24,419 nt of DNA from Astrothelium macrocarpum (lineage: Eukaryota > Ascomycota > Dothideomycetes > Trypetheliales > Trypetheliaceae): the NCBI GenBank assembly GCA_021030915.1, contig JAGEMR010000239.1, forward strand, positions 1 through 24,419, read 5' to 3'. The position numbers and the translations under genes were made by a program. Below the pieces are notes generated by a model. It did not search any database. It worked only from the letters and a program-made list of their open reading frames with translations, and had not been told where the DNA came from. Positions 1-9,280 of this stretch are shown here, one piece after another (position 1 is the first letter of the stretch; each line of letters opens with the position of its first letter).

Positions 1-700
1 ATGAATCAAATTTTGAAATAATATTTAAAATATTATATTAATAATCAATAAAATAATTGGATATCATTTTTATTTATAATATAATTAATATTAAATCAAA
101 AAATATCTATAATTATAAAAAAAATATCAATGAAATATATTTTAAAAAAATTAATAAAAAAATTAAAAAAACAGAATATAAAAATATTTTCGGATCAGAT
201 ATAAAAAAATATATAATAAAAATTGAAAATTTTGATCAAAATGAGAAAAAAAAAATTAAAAATTTTAATAAAAAAATAAAGATTTAAAATAAAAAGATCA
301 ATATATTCAAAAAAAAATGGATTTTAATTAAAAAAAAAGAATAAAATATATTTATTTATCAAAAATCTTAAAAATAAATTATCGATAAAAAAATTTGAAT
401 TAATCAAAATCGGACCATTTTTAATATAAGAATAAAAAAAATTAATGAATTTTAAATTGAAATTACTAATAAATATCAAAATATATTCAATATTTTATAT
501 ATTTTTATTATGATTAATAGATTCAATAATATTATATTAAAAAATATTCTATTTTGAATCCGAAAAAAAAAAAGAATTCGAAATTAAAAAAATAATGGAT
601 TTTTGTAATTATAAATATTTAATAAAATGAAAAGGATATCCATTCTCAGATAACATATAAAAAATCACAAAAATTTTAAAAAATTATCAAAAAAAAAATA
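1..700 (+). pseudogene. Integrase C-terminus with chromodomain (chromovirus pol), dead
   Basis: The reading frame gives, despite many stops, a recognisable Ty3/gypsy integrase end. An Asn-Asn-Trp stretch near base 55 matches the end of the integrase catalytic core. Around 345-430 there is a basic segment followed by a Gly-Pro-Phe, as in the integrase C-terminal domain. At about 612-654 the reading KYLIK*KGYPFSDN matches the chromodomain core, with one tryptophan turned into a stop. Chromodomains at the end of integrase define chromoviruses, where they guide insertion into chromatin. Multiple stops rule out function. The open frame at 57-287 begins at a TTG and lies inside this relic; it is not a gene. 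Confidence 0.75.
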
Positions 701-1270
701 AAAAAATATCATAAATTATTTAAAAAGAATCTATTATTATCAGAATTCAGAAAATTTTAAAATTTAATAATTCATTAAATAATATATTATTCATTTGAAT
801 AAATAAATTTTAGATAAAAAAAAAAGATTAATAATGACATCCGTTATAGAATAATCTTTTTCTATCTTTTTTTATAATAAATTAAATTCATATTCCATTT
901 TTATTTTTATACGTTTCTCAATTTGATAAAGAATCTTTTTGTTTTTCAATAAACGAATCAATATTTATATCAATTCTTTTTCATCATTTTTAATATATTT
1001 TCGATATTTTTTATAAATTTTATTCAGAAACGATCATAAAAAATTTATATATTTACGATTATTTTTGACATATTCAGAATATTTTAAACGAAAATCTATT
1101 ACGATATAAATAAATTCTTATAATAGACAGCGATCGCAGAAAATAGAAATTAAAGAATCAAAATAGAAAATTTTTAATATAAAATAACGACGGTCAGAAA
1201 AAGAATGAAAAAATATTTTTAAAAAAATTCACAAAAATCAGCGAATTTATAATACATAAAAATATATAAT

Positions 1271-1286
1271 TAAAAAAGAGGAATAA
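1271..1286 (+). other. Polypurine tract of element A
   Basis: A run of A and G with a single T interruption near its end sits directly before the first base of the LTR (1287). This is the position of the plus-strand priming site in LTR retrotransposons. The matching place in element C (just before 6129) is also purine-rich. Its position against an independently defined LTR edge is the support. Confidence 0.55.
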
Positions 1287-1653
1287 TATTACAATTTTAT
1301 AATCATACGAATATATCCTATTAAAGAATAACCAATCAATATAATATCTGAAAAAGATTATTTATATAATTTTAAATGAATATCATTCATTTCATGATAA
1401 GATTTATTAGATTGCGTGTAAAAATCATAATAGAATTAATGAATAATTCAAATATATAAAAATATTATAAAATTATCATAATTTTGTCATATTCAAAGTC
1501 ATTTTTTAAACTAGTCTTTGATAACGTCTTTAATAGAATTTTGAATTACCAATTAATTATTATTCTTTGTTAATTCAGTCCTTTATTGATTCACTTCAGA
1601 AGCCACCTTGATCCCAAGTAGACTTGCCCTCAAGGATACCTGAGATCATAACA
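1287..1653 (+). repeat. LTR of element A (3' LTR), 367 bp
   Basis: Defined by comparison with two other copies: 6129-6495 on the same strand, also 367 bp, and 4431-4782 inverted. The better preserved copies show a TGTTA start and a TAACA end, the short inverted ends typical of LTRs. In this copy the 5' half is RIP-mutated (TGTTA has become TATTA) but the last 80 bp are nearly intact and GC-richer. Differences from the inverted copy are almost only C/T and G/A. Confidence 0.85.
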
Positions 1654-1689
1654 CTTTCTATCAGAATATCCTCATCCAAATTATCAATT

Positions 1690-2529
1690 AAAATTATATT
1701 AATTTCTCTTTTTATAATTATGATTACTTATTATATTATATTAAATTTGAATCGGCAATTTTTTATAAAATATTTCTTTTTTTCATAAAAATAATATTTT
1801 TTATCTTTAAATCCTTTTTTTAAATAGATATTATTTTTCTTTTTTTCTTTTTCAATAAAATTAAAATTTATAAAATCATTATAATCATTATTCTGAATTT
1901 ATGAATTTTTTCATTCAATAATTAATTTATAATTTTTCCTTTTGTTTTAAAATTTTTATATATAATTTATCATCTGATTTAATTATAATTTTTATTAATC
2001 ATGATAAAATATTTGTAATATTCATATAATATATTAATTCATTTTTAATATTATTTTTAAATTTTTTATAAAATATGAAATAAAATATTTCATTATTCTA
2101 TTCAATTTATTAAATATATTTCTGAAATTTGATTATATAATTAATCATAAAAATCTTTTATTTAATATTTAAAATGATTTATTCAATTATTATTTATTGA
2201 TTAAATATTCTGAATATTTTATTGATTTTTCTTTTGAATATATCAAAATTCTAAAATATATTATTGATAATCTGATTTCCGATATCATTCATATAATTAA
2301 TAAAATATAATTGAATTTAATAAAATATTCTTTTTTTTATAAATATATTCATAAAAAAAGATTGATTATTTGAAATGATATTTTCAAATATAAAATATAA
2401 TTACATAATATTAAATCAATCTTCTATTTTAAAATAATTTTTATAAAAATCATCAGATTTTTTGATTTTTTTATCAAATCGTGATATAAATCGGATTTTT
2501 CCAATTTATAATACATTATTATTATTCTA
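1690..2529 (-). pseudogene. Gag remnant with decayed CCHC zinc knuckle
   Basis: Minus-strand reading through RIP stops. At 1814-1749 the translation contains YYFYEKKKYFIKNC. Spacing is exactly C-x2-C-x4-H-x4-C if the first three positions are taken as Cys, Cys and His turned to Tyr by G-to-A and C-to-T changes (TGT to TAT, CAC to TAT). That is the nucleocapsid zinc knuckle of retroelement Gag. An acidic stretch (DNLDEDILIE) follows it, up to the junction at 1654. The preceding 600 bp are lysine- and tyrosine-rich in the same frame and may be the Gag core, but I cannot match individual motifs there. Confidence 0.55.
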
Positions 2530-2531
2530 TA

Positions 2532-2573
2532 ACGTGGTGCCCAAACGAGCGGCGCGCACAAGCGAGCGGCGCG
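2532..2573 (+). repeat. Left terminal inverted repeat of Fot A
   Basis: 42 bp beginning ACGTGGTGCCC directly after a TA. It contains two copies of the subrepeat CGAGCGGCGCG, likely transposase binding sites by analogy with other pogo/Fot elements. The reverse complement recurs at 4351-4392. Confidence 0.9.
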
Positions 2574-2639
2574 TTTACCCCATCAATTCGATCTTCTCAC
2601 TTTAATTTAAAATATCTTCACAATAAATTATATCTATAA

Positions 2640-4340
2640 TTTCAAATAAAAGAAATTTAAATTTTGTTATTCAAATTTTAAAATAAAATCAAAATCTAAA
2701 AATCAAAATTATTATAAAAATTTATAAAATTATCGAAATCATTTTATATTAACGATTTAATGGATATCATTTATAATATAATATAATGGCTAATTTATGA
2801 AAATTTTATGATATAAAAAAATTATATATTAAAAATTTTATATTCGAATTGGATTTTTAAAAATATTTATTCAGAATTTTTTATATTTAAAATATAACGA
2901 ATTAATTATTAATTTAATATAATATAATACGTATTAGATATAATTGAATTTTTAATTTTATTAAATAATATTCAAAATTTAAAACGCGATTTATATATAA
3001 ATATGATTTTTAAAAAAATTTATATAAAAATTCAATATTAATTCGAGACTGATTTTTTTTTATATTTAATATAATGGCCAAATATAATATAAATATATTT
3101 GATATATTTAATTTTAATAAAATAGATTTTATAATAAATATTATTTCTTTTATTATAATAATTATATATATAAATCGATATAAAAGATTTAAAATGATTT
3201 AATTTAATAATTGAAAATGGATTATAATGATTTAAAAGATTAATTTATAAAATTAAATGATTCTATTATTTTTAATAATTATAAATAAAAATCATTTTAT
3301 TAATTAATATAAAAATCATATAATTCTATCAGATTAGATTATTTTTTTAAATAATAATAATTAAATAATAAATGAAATTGATTTAGAATAAATAAAATAT
3401 TTTGATAAATATATAAAATTATATATTATTAAATAATATCGATTTCTGATTTTAAATGACCATAAAAATCATTATTTAATTAATTTTGAATTTTATTATA
3501 AAAAAAATAATATATTCATATTTTATATATTTATTTATTTATTTTATATATTCTAATTATTTGATATTGGATATTTTAATTCATTAAAAAGAATATATGA
3601 ATGTCAAATTAAGGATTTTATTTAGATATATATTACGTATATCATTAAGGCCGAATTCTTTTTAATTTTTATAATCGTATTTAAAAAGATTTTTATTTTA
3701 AAAAATATTCAAATAAAATTTAAAAAAATAGATTTTATTTTTTATGATTTAAAAAATATGATTTTTTGATTTAATATTAAATTATATATTTTAATATTTT
3801 TAGAATCCTTTTCAGAATTATTTTTATTATGAAAATCAAAAATATTATAAAATTCTATTAAAATGATTTTATAATCCGAATTTATTAAAAATCGAATTAT
3901 ATAATATCAGAATAATTTATTAATTTTAATTTTTATTAAAATCAATTAGATTTTAAAAAATATATAATAAATTATATATCAAATGATTTTATTTAAAAAA
4001 GAAATTATATCATTTTAAAAAATAAATAAAATATTTAATAAATATTAAAAAATTAAAAAAATCCGATTTAAATAAAAAGAATTATTTATTTTTTAAAATA
4101 AATAGAATTTATTAAATCAATATAATATTATATGATTAAAAAAGAATAAAATATTTAAAAATAATAATTAATAAATAAAAATAAAAATACGTAAAAAAAT
4201 GATATAAATAATATAATAATATCAGATATAATATACGAATTTATCAGAAAATTATAATTATTTTTTCTGAAAAGAATTCTAAATAATTTGGATAAATTTA
4301 AATTATTATGGTTGATGTATTAAAGAAAGTTATTACGATG
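2640..4340 (+). pseudogene. Pogo/Fot1-type transposase remnant of Fot A
   Basis: The interior of the element has no open frame. In the first 150 bp the plus-strand frame shows the spacing of a psq-like helix-turn-helix (NLKIK followed by an Ile/Lys-rich helix), with stops where RIP would convert Gln and Trp codons. The catalytic DDE region cannot be located with confidence because the sequence is too eroded. Coding direction is inferred from this N-terminal signal near the left TIR. Known members are about 500-550 residues, which fits the available space. Confidence 0.45.
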
Positions 4341-4350
4341 GAGTGAAAAG

Positions 4351-4392
4351 CGCGCCGCTCGCTTGTGCGCGCCGCTCGTTTGGGTACCACGT
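4351..4392 (-). repeat. Right terminal inverted repeat of Fot A
   Basis: Reverse complement of 2532-2573 with one difference at position 8 (G versus A). It ends ACGT directly before TA. It carries the same two internal subrepeats. Confidence 0.9.
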
Positions 4393-4430
4393 TAATTGTT
4401 TTTATTAATTCATTTTAAAAATATTCAATA

Positions 4431-4782
4431 TATTATAATTTCAGATATTTTTGAAATCAAAATAATTTCTAAAATAAATTAATAAAAAATTAAATTAACA
4501 AAAAACAATAATTATTTTGATAATTCAAAATTCTATTGAAAATATTATCAAAAATTAATTTAAAAAATGATTTTAAATACGACAAGATTATAACGATTTT
4601 ATAATATTTTTATATATTTGAATTGTTCATCAATATTATCGTGATCCTCACGTTCAATCTAATAAATCTCATCGTGAAATGGATGATACTCATCCAAAAT
4701 TGCGTGAGCAATCCTTCCTGGGTACCGCACTGGTTGGTTACTCCCCGGCGGGGTGTACCCGCATGACCGTGAGGTCGTAACA
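4431..4782 (-). repeat. LTR of element B, inverted copy, about 352 bp
   Basis: On the minus strand it starts TGTTACGACC at 4782 and ends at 4431. The first 100 bp (4690-4782) are intact and GC-rich. The remainder is RIP-mutated and aligns base for base with 1287-1653 and 6129-6495. It is about 15 bp shorter than the other two. The DNA right of 4782 does not match the polypurine-tract flank of the 3' LTRs, so this is a 5' LTR or a solo LTR; the minus-strand gag to the left favours a 5' LTR. Confidence 0.8.
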
Positions 4783-5542
4783 ATTATATCATCAAAATCG
4801 AATTTCTATCAATTTTTATTAATATATTTAATATATCAATTATAAAATCATAAATCATAAAAGATTTTCGAAATATTGATTTTATTTCATTTAATTCAGA
4901 AATTGTGTTAAATCAATTAAATATATGATTGAGGATTCCATTAGAATCTTTTTTTTAAAAAATATTTTGACAATTAAAAATATCCAAAAATATTATAAAA
5001 TTTGGATTTTAATTGATATTAATATTTAAAAAATCTTTAGATTTTTAAAAAAAATTCGTTAATAGATTCTATTAAAACGTTGGAAATGTTCATTAAAAAT
5101 ATATTGATGATGTCGTATTAATTTGAATTGATAAAATAACGAATTGAAGATTTTGAAACGGCAAATATAATTTATATAACACGAAAATCGCGAAGAAAAA
5201 AAACGTTTATAAATAAATAAAATTTTTAATATTACAAAAGGCCAATTAATTAATGATATAAAAACTGAAAAAGCGAAAAACAAACGATCAAAAATAATAT
5301 ATAATATTAAAATAGAAAATAAGATTGTATATTCAAAATATTATCGTATCTATAATAAAACTGAATATAATATCAAAATCTGTCAGAAAATTGAAAGAGA
5401 AATTTCTGAATCAGATACGATCATTATTTATATATTTTCTGATGAGGATGTAGAATAATTGATAGTGTTTGAATTATAATGATGATGATTTTGGTGTTCC
5501 TGGCCCGCTCGTTTGGATGGCCCGCTCGCTTGTGAAGTACGT
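4783..5542 (+). mobile_element. Fot1/pogo-like DNA transposon B, 3' fragment
   Basis: Right-hand part of a second DNA transposon. It ends in a GC-rich TIR (5502-5542) followed by TA (5543-5544). Upstream, the plus-strand frame between about 4915 and 5290, past RIP stops, reads like the C-terminal third of a pogo/Fot transposase: a helix with LEMFIKNILMMSY near 5070-5110 followed by a Lys/Arg-rich tail. The left part is missing where retrotransposon B begins (4782), so B probably inserted here. The minus-strand open frame at 5059-5283 is the complement of this relic and not a gene. Confidence 0.65.
5502..5542 (-). repeat. Right terminal repeat of Fot B
   Basis: 41 bp ending AAGTACGT before TA. 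It contains two CCCGCTCG blocks, one followed by TTTGGATGG and one by CTTGTG. The same two modules occur in Fot A's TIR in the opposite order, so this is a related but distinct family. The left partner is not in the window. Confidence 0.75.
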
Positions 5543-6495
5543 TATAAAAAATCATAAAAATTTTAAAATTTTATTAAAAAAAAATAAAAAAATATCATAA
5601 ATTATTTTAAAAAATTTTAGAATTTAATAATTTATTAAATAATATATCATTTATTTAAATAAATAAATTTTAAATAAAAAAAGAAAAATCAATAATAATA
5701 TTTATTATAAAATAATTTTTTTTAATTTTTTTTTATAATAAATCGAATTTATATTTTATTTTTATTTTTATATATTTTTTTATTTTTTAATAAATAAATT
5801 AATATTTATATTAATTCTTTCTTATTATTTTTAATATATTTTCAATATTTTTTATAGATTTTATTTAAAAACAATCATAAAAAATTTATATATTTATGAT
5901 TATTTTTAATATATTTAAAATATTTTAAATAAAAATTCATTATGATATAAATAAATTTTTATAATAAATAATAATTATAAAAAATAAAAAGTAAAAAATT
6001 AAAAAGAGAAATTTTTGATATAAAATAATAATAATTAAAAGAAAAATGGAAAAATATTTTTACGAAAATTTATAAAAATCAATGAATTTATAATATATAA
6101 AAATATATAATTAAAAAAGAAAAATAATATTATAATTTTATAATTATATGAATATATTTTATTAAAAAATAATCAATTAATATTATATTTAAAAAAGATT
6201 ATTTATATAATTTTAAATAAATATTGTTCATTTTCTAATAAAATTTATTAAATTGAATATAAAAATCATAATAATATTAATGAATAATTTAAATATATAA
6301 AAATATTATAAAATCATTATAATTTTATTATATTTAAAATCATTTTTTAAATTAATTTTTGATAATATTTTTAATAGAATTTTGAATTATCAAATTAATC
6401 ATTATTTTTTATTAATTTAATCTTTTATTGATTCATTTCAGAAGCCATTTTAATCCCAAGTAGACTTGATCCCAAGGATATCTGAGATCATAACA
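5543..6495 (+). mobile_element. Ty3/gypsy-type LTR retrotransposon C, 3' fragment
   Basis: Repeats 656-1653 of element A in the same orientation, with stronger RIP decay and a net deletion of about 45 bp in the noncoding part. It begins exactly at the TA next to Fot B, inside the chromodomain-end coding region, and ends with an LTR at 6495. The rest of C should lie left of Fot B, outside or lost from this window. No open frames. Confidence 0.8.
6129..6495 (+). repeat. LTR of element C (3' LTR), 367 bp
   Basis: Same length as LTR A. It begins TATTAT (RIP-mutated TGTTAC) and ends GATCATAACA. Preceded by a purine-rich tract. The last 55 bp are the least mutated part. Confidence 0.85.
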
Positions 6496-6860
6496 AAATT
6501 ATACGAACAATTTTCAATTTTATAATAAAAGATTTTTCTTCTTTTTTTTTGTCTTTGATTCGTGATTATACGATTCACGGTTATATTGATGAATAACAGA
6601 AGGTATTCTTTTAATATATTTTCGTATACTGATAATTTCAGAAAGAATAATAATAAAAAAAATCTCAGAATTGGTTGACATTTTAATTAAAATATTTTAT
6701 AAAAATAAAATAGAAGAATTTTTTAATACAGAAATTAATTTCGGCTATCGGATATCAAACAAAATTCTGAATAATTCTGAATAATTCTCTTATCCATTCT
6801 TATCCGAAATTTATGAATTATTGGATTATATTCGAATGTTGCATAATTTTTCCGATCCCT
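6496..6860. other. AT-rich stretch without a gene, junction of nest and HET relic
   Basis: About 365 bp of AT-rich DNA between the LTR of element C and the point where HET homology stops (about 6860). No terminal repeats or coding frame recognised. It may be another eroded element or the RIP-mutated continuation of the broken HET gene. Confidence 0.4.
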
Positions 6861-7079
6861 GGTGTCAACCCATGCCCATTCATATCCGGCCTGACCTGCC
6901 TTGTCGCAGAATCCGCGAAGCTTTTTCCAGGCTTTGGTTTTGCTCCTCGCGCGGCCTGCTTCCAGATCATCCAAGCTAATCTCGTCTTCCTCCCAGGTAT
7001 GCGAGAGAATTGCATACTGAATATTGCAAGGACTTTCGAACGTTTTCAGCCGGAGATCTAGGGTACTCAGCAGCCGCAT
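6861..7079 (-). pseudogene. HET-domain protein, N-terminal fragment 1
   Basis: From an ATG at 7079 the first 73 codons match the start of a HET (heterokaryon incompatibility) protein: MRLLSTLDLRLKTF, then YAILSHTW with the following acidic helix, then GYEWAWVDT. These are the first conserved HET blocks. HET proteins trigger cell death when genetically unlike hyphae fuse. After residue 73 homology ends and the frame runs into AT-rich DNA, stopping at 6735. The expected Cys-Ile-Asp-Lys block and the rest (usually several hundred residues) are missing. The gene was therefore cut, most simply by the transposon nest. A splice site at the break is possible, but no HET sequence continues within the window. 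Confidence 0.75.
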
Positions 7080-7666
7080 TATTAGATTACTGTCTCAGTA
7101 TACGAGAAGATTGGACTGCAAGCTGAACATATACATAGCACAAGCCAATGGCCCATACTAAGCCATTATTATCATAAAGAAGCTGGACGTCGCAACAAAG
7201 TGCTGTGCCGCAATATCGAGGTGGCTGAAATCGGCGATGCGGGTTTCATTGGTGGACTAGGCCCCTTGTCGTTGCCTTGCTGCAGATTGAGTGATTTCCA
7301 CTGGCAGCCACTGAGCAGATGGACTCGCTCTCAGGTCATAGTCCTACGGTCATCCGATTGGCATCCGAAAAACGCATTGGAGATTTCCCGAGCAAAAAGT
7401 TGACCATTTAATTATGAGGAGATTAACGGGTCGATTACACTAACTACATGTGTCTCTAGTGTACATTGTTTTCCACAGTGTCTTTGTTCAATCTTCTTAA
7501 TTGCCTAGCCTAAGCTAGCTCTGGACTAAAACCTCTTAGAGGAAAAACCTTCAGGTGCACCCACAATGTCTTCGATCTTTCGTCATCTGATCGCGAAGAT
7601 AGATAATTCCATCATTTTATCTATAGCATAATCAATCCAATCATTTCCACAGTGTTTGTCCACAAT
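7080..7666. other. Intergenic region upstream of HET fragment 1
   Basis: About 590 bp with no supported gene. The open frame at 7200-7403 (+) shows no recognisable motif. It contains one copy of a 33-bp repeat (7379-7411). Confidence 0.5.
7379..7411 (-). repeat. 33-bp dispersed repeat, copy 1
   Basis: 30 of 33 bases match 16254-16286 in the same orientation. On the minus strand both can be read as (M/T)VNFLL(G/R)(K/E)SP, so it may be a shared coding segment of related gene relics. Confidence 0.6.
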
Positions 7667-9280
7667 TCATCTGGCGAAATTCCGTATCCTGGTGTCATAT
7701 TGATTCCGTAAGCGCCTCTCGACAAAGGATCCCAGAACATTCAACAAAGAAAGGCTGTATATATTATTGACAATTAAGAAACCAAAAATGTGTGCGAGAA
7801 ACCTCCTTAGTCGACCTGCATCAAGTCTGAGTCGTCCTTCGAGGAATCCGCGAAGATTGTGTTCGTGTCGCTGAGAAATGCATGATATGGCAGAGCCTTG
7901 GAATTGGATGTGGCATTCCTGCGCTAATGTTCCTTCTTGAAAGGTCCAACATCTACTGTTTCAGCGCGAAGAGAGTATATACGGATCTCGAAACTCCGCT
8001 GGCATTGATACGTGGTCCAGCTTGTCAAGCTCCTTATCAAGGACGAGTGTAGGCTCTGCACTTGTGTATATGAAAGCCATTTGTTGCATGGCTGTGTCCT
8101 TGAGATCCTCTCTTTTGGCTGGAATGCACAAAGTATCCATCCCAAACCACGGAGAATAATCTACAGATGTAGATAATGTGGTCTATCCGGGGAAAGATCG
8201 TGATTGTCTAGATTTCCCCTGAGCAGTCAGGCGTCTGCTCAAAAGTTGAAGTTGACACTTTGGTAATGCATTTTCGTTTGAGTTACCCAAGCCATCAATT
8301 CATAGATGCGAAATGACAACATGTGAAGTACCTTGAGTAAATTTTATGGTTTCGAGAGTGACCGTGTCGTGGCCTAATATGTTAATGCTTACAAGAGGTA
8401 TCTCCCCTTCTGCAACCATTTCAGCGATGTCCTGACTCGGCATCTTCACAGCCTCGCAATAGCAGTCTTGATTCACATGGCAGACTGTATAGCTCTCATC
8501 CTGGTTCGTATTGCACCGTGAACACGCATTTTCCATGCAGCGATCATAAGGAATGGCCCAGGGGTCTTCTTTGCGAACGGAGGACAGATAGAGTACCTCG
8601 AGGAAGCCATACGACTGACACGTCTTTGTGATCTGATGAACACACCATCCGGAGAGCTTCATACGATCGACGAGCAACCGAGCAGGTGACCTTAAGTGAC
8701 CTTCCCATCGTCTGACGACTGGACCTCGAATTGATGTTCCTCACACAATTGGACTCCCCTTTTCGTCGCAAAAGGCATTGAAGAAGAAAGAAAGGTAGAT
8801 GATGAGACATTTTATGGAGAGAAACACTGCAGCACTTGAGGCGTCGCAGTTATCTATGTCGTCGAGCTCGAAGCTAGCCTTCGCAGCAAGGAACAGGTGC
8901 CAAGCCATCTGGGCTACCAAAGACTGACGTTCTTTACGACTTGTCTTGTGATGACGCCTAGCAGTACTCAGAAGGAGCTCTTCAAGAGCTGTGCTGTCAA
9001 CTGACTGAGCACAGTTGTGCTGGCTTGCATCTTGCCGAACGAACGATTCTCTAGCCAATCTTCGCTGAGTAAAACCTTCGATTAAACCAAAGAAGAGCCA
9101 GGCCTGGGCCATTGCTGTCGGCTCATTGCATGAGCGAGTAAGGTCCAGTTGCCCATTGCAGGTGAATCCCATGCGTTTTGGGAAATCTTCAAAATCGTCA
9201 TGATCGTACTCGTAGTCACCCAAATAAGGTACAACAATAGGTGGTATTTTGTAATTTGGAGGGTAAGGCAAGTGGTCCAT
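7667..9280 (-). pseudogene. HET-domain protein 2, full-length-like with four internal stops
   Basis: One frame runs from ATG 9280 to 7667, about 537 codons, without frameshifts. Its N-terminal part contains an AQAWLFFGLIEGF block followed by a RESF motif. The middle has the GWC motif and a Cys-rich segment (about 8660-8440). The HET core follows: SHVVISHL, then DGLGN, then MDTLCIPAKRED, a helix with MAFIYTSAEPTLVLDKEL, and RCWTFQEGTLAQECHIQF. This is the known fungal layout of an N-terminal Cys-rich region plus HET domain. Stops interrupt it at 8743 (TGA), 8302 (TGA, where a Trp belongs before DGLGN), 8185 (TAG) and 7963 (TGA). Homology on both sides of each stop in the same frame argues against introns. 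The CAG-to-TAG type change could be RIP leaking from the nest, but TGA changes are not its preferred type. Confidence 0.8.

Larger units (their letters stand above)
1..1653 (+). mobile_element. Ty3/gypsy-type LTR retrotransposon A, 3' part, RIP-degraded
   Basis: Right-hand part of a plus-strand LTR retrotransposon; the 5' part lies beyond the window. In order it holds the end of pol (about 1-700), an AT-rich 3' noncoding stretch, a polypurine tract at 1271-1286 and the 3' LTR at 1287-1653. Decay is almost all C-to-T and G-to-A, the RIP signature: tryptophan and glutamine codons have become stops while the frame stays readable. Bases 656-1653 are repeated, more heavily mutated, at 5543-6495 (element C). 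Element A abuts the gag remnant of the opposite-strand element B at 1654, so A probably inserted into B. No target duplication could be confirmed because the left end is missing. Confidence 0.8.
2532..4392 (+). mobile_element. Fot1/pogo-like (Tc1/mariner superfamily) DNA transposon A, 1861 bp, RIP-degraded
   Basis: Complete element bounded by 42-bp terminal inverted repeats (2532-2573 and 4351-4392; one mismatch by eye) and flanked by TA on both sides (2530-2531 and 4393-4394), the target duplication of the Tc1/mariner superfamily. Its 1.86 kb length fits the Fot1 group (about 1.9 kb). The TIRs are GC-rich islands in DNA that is otherwise extremely AT-rich. Within 2650-2790 the plus-strand frame, past RIP stops, gives a Leu-Lys-Ile-Lys helix-turn-helix pattern like the N-terminal psq-type domain of pogo transposases, so the element reads on the + strand. 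It lies in the 5' region of retrotransposon B, 37 bp inside its LTR. Confidence 0.8.
1654..4782 (-). mobile_element. Ty3/gypsy-type LTR retrotransposon B, 5' part, interrupted by Fot A
   Basis: Minus-strand retrotransposon read from right to left: 5' LTR (4782 to 4431), about 37 bp, then the inserted DNA transposon Fot A (4392 to 2532), then gag (about 2529 to 1690). It stops at 1654, where element A begins. The orientation of the LTR and of the gag zinc knuckle agree, which supports reading both as one element. The right edge at 4782 abuts the remains of Fot B. No 5-bp target duplication was seen, as expected if the 3' part of B lies left of the window or is lost. Confidence 0.65.

Noticed and set aside
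57..287. 76-codon + frame at the left end
   Set aside because: It starts at TTG and is Lys/Asn/Ile-rich because of RIP-driven AT content; it lies inside the degraded integrase region.
1990..2400. Minus-strand stretch with ILIYSKEK, considered as the reverse-transcriptase active-site region
   Set aside because: The Asp-Asp pair and the following conserved blocks do not fit, and it lies upstream of the gag zinc knuckle, so it should belong to Gag.
2532..2573. Short direct repeats in a GC-rich island, considered as a CRISPR-like or satellite array
   Set aside because: Only two subrepeats, present again in inverted form at the other end with TA flanks; this is a transposon end, and the genome is eukaryotic.
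5059..5283. 74-codon minus-strand frame, Phe/Ile-rich, membrane-like
   Set aside because: It is the complement of the plus-strand transposase C-terminal remnant; its hydrophobicity comes from the complement of Lys-rich codons.
6861..9280. HET fragment 1 and HET relic 2 considered as one gene
   Set aside because: Both contain their own N-terminus and start of the HET domain, and they belong to different HET subtypes.
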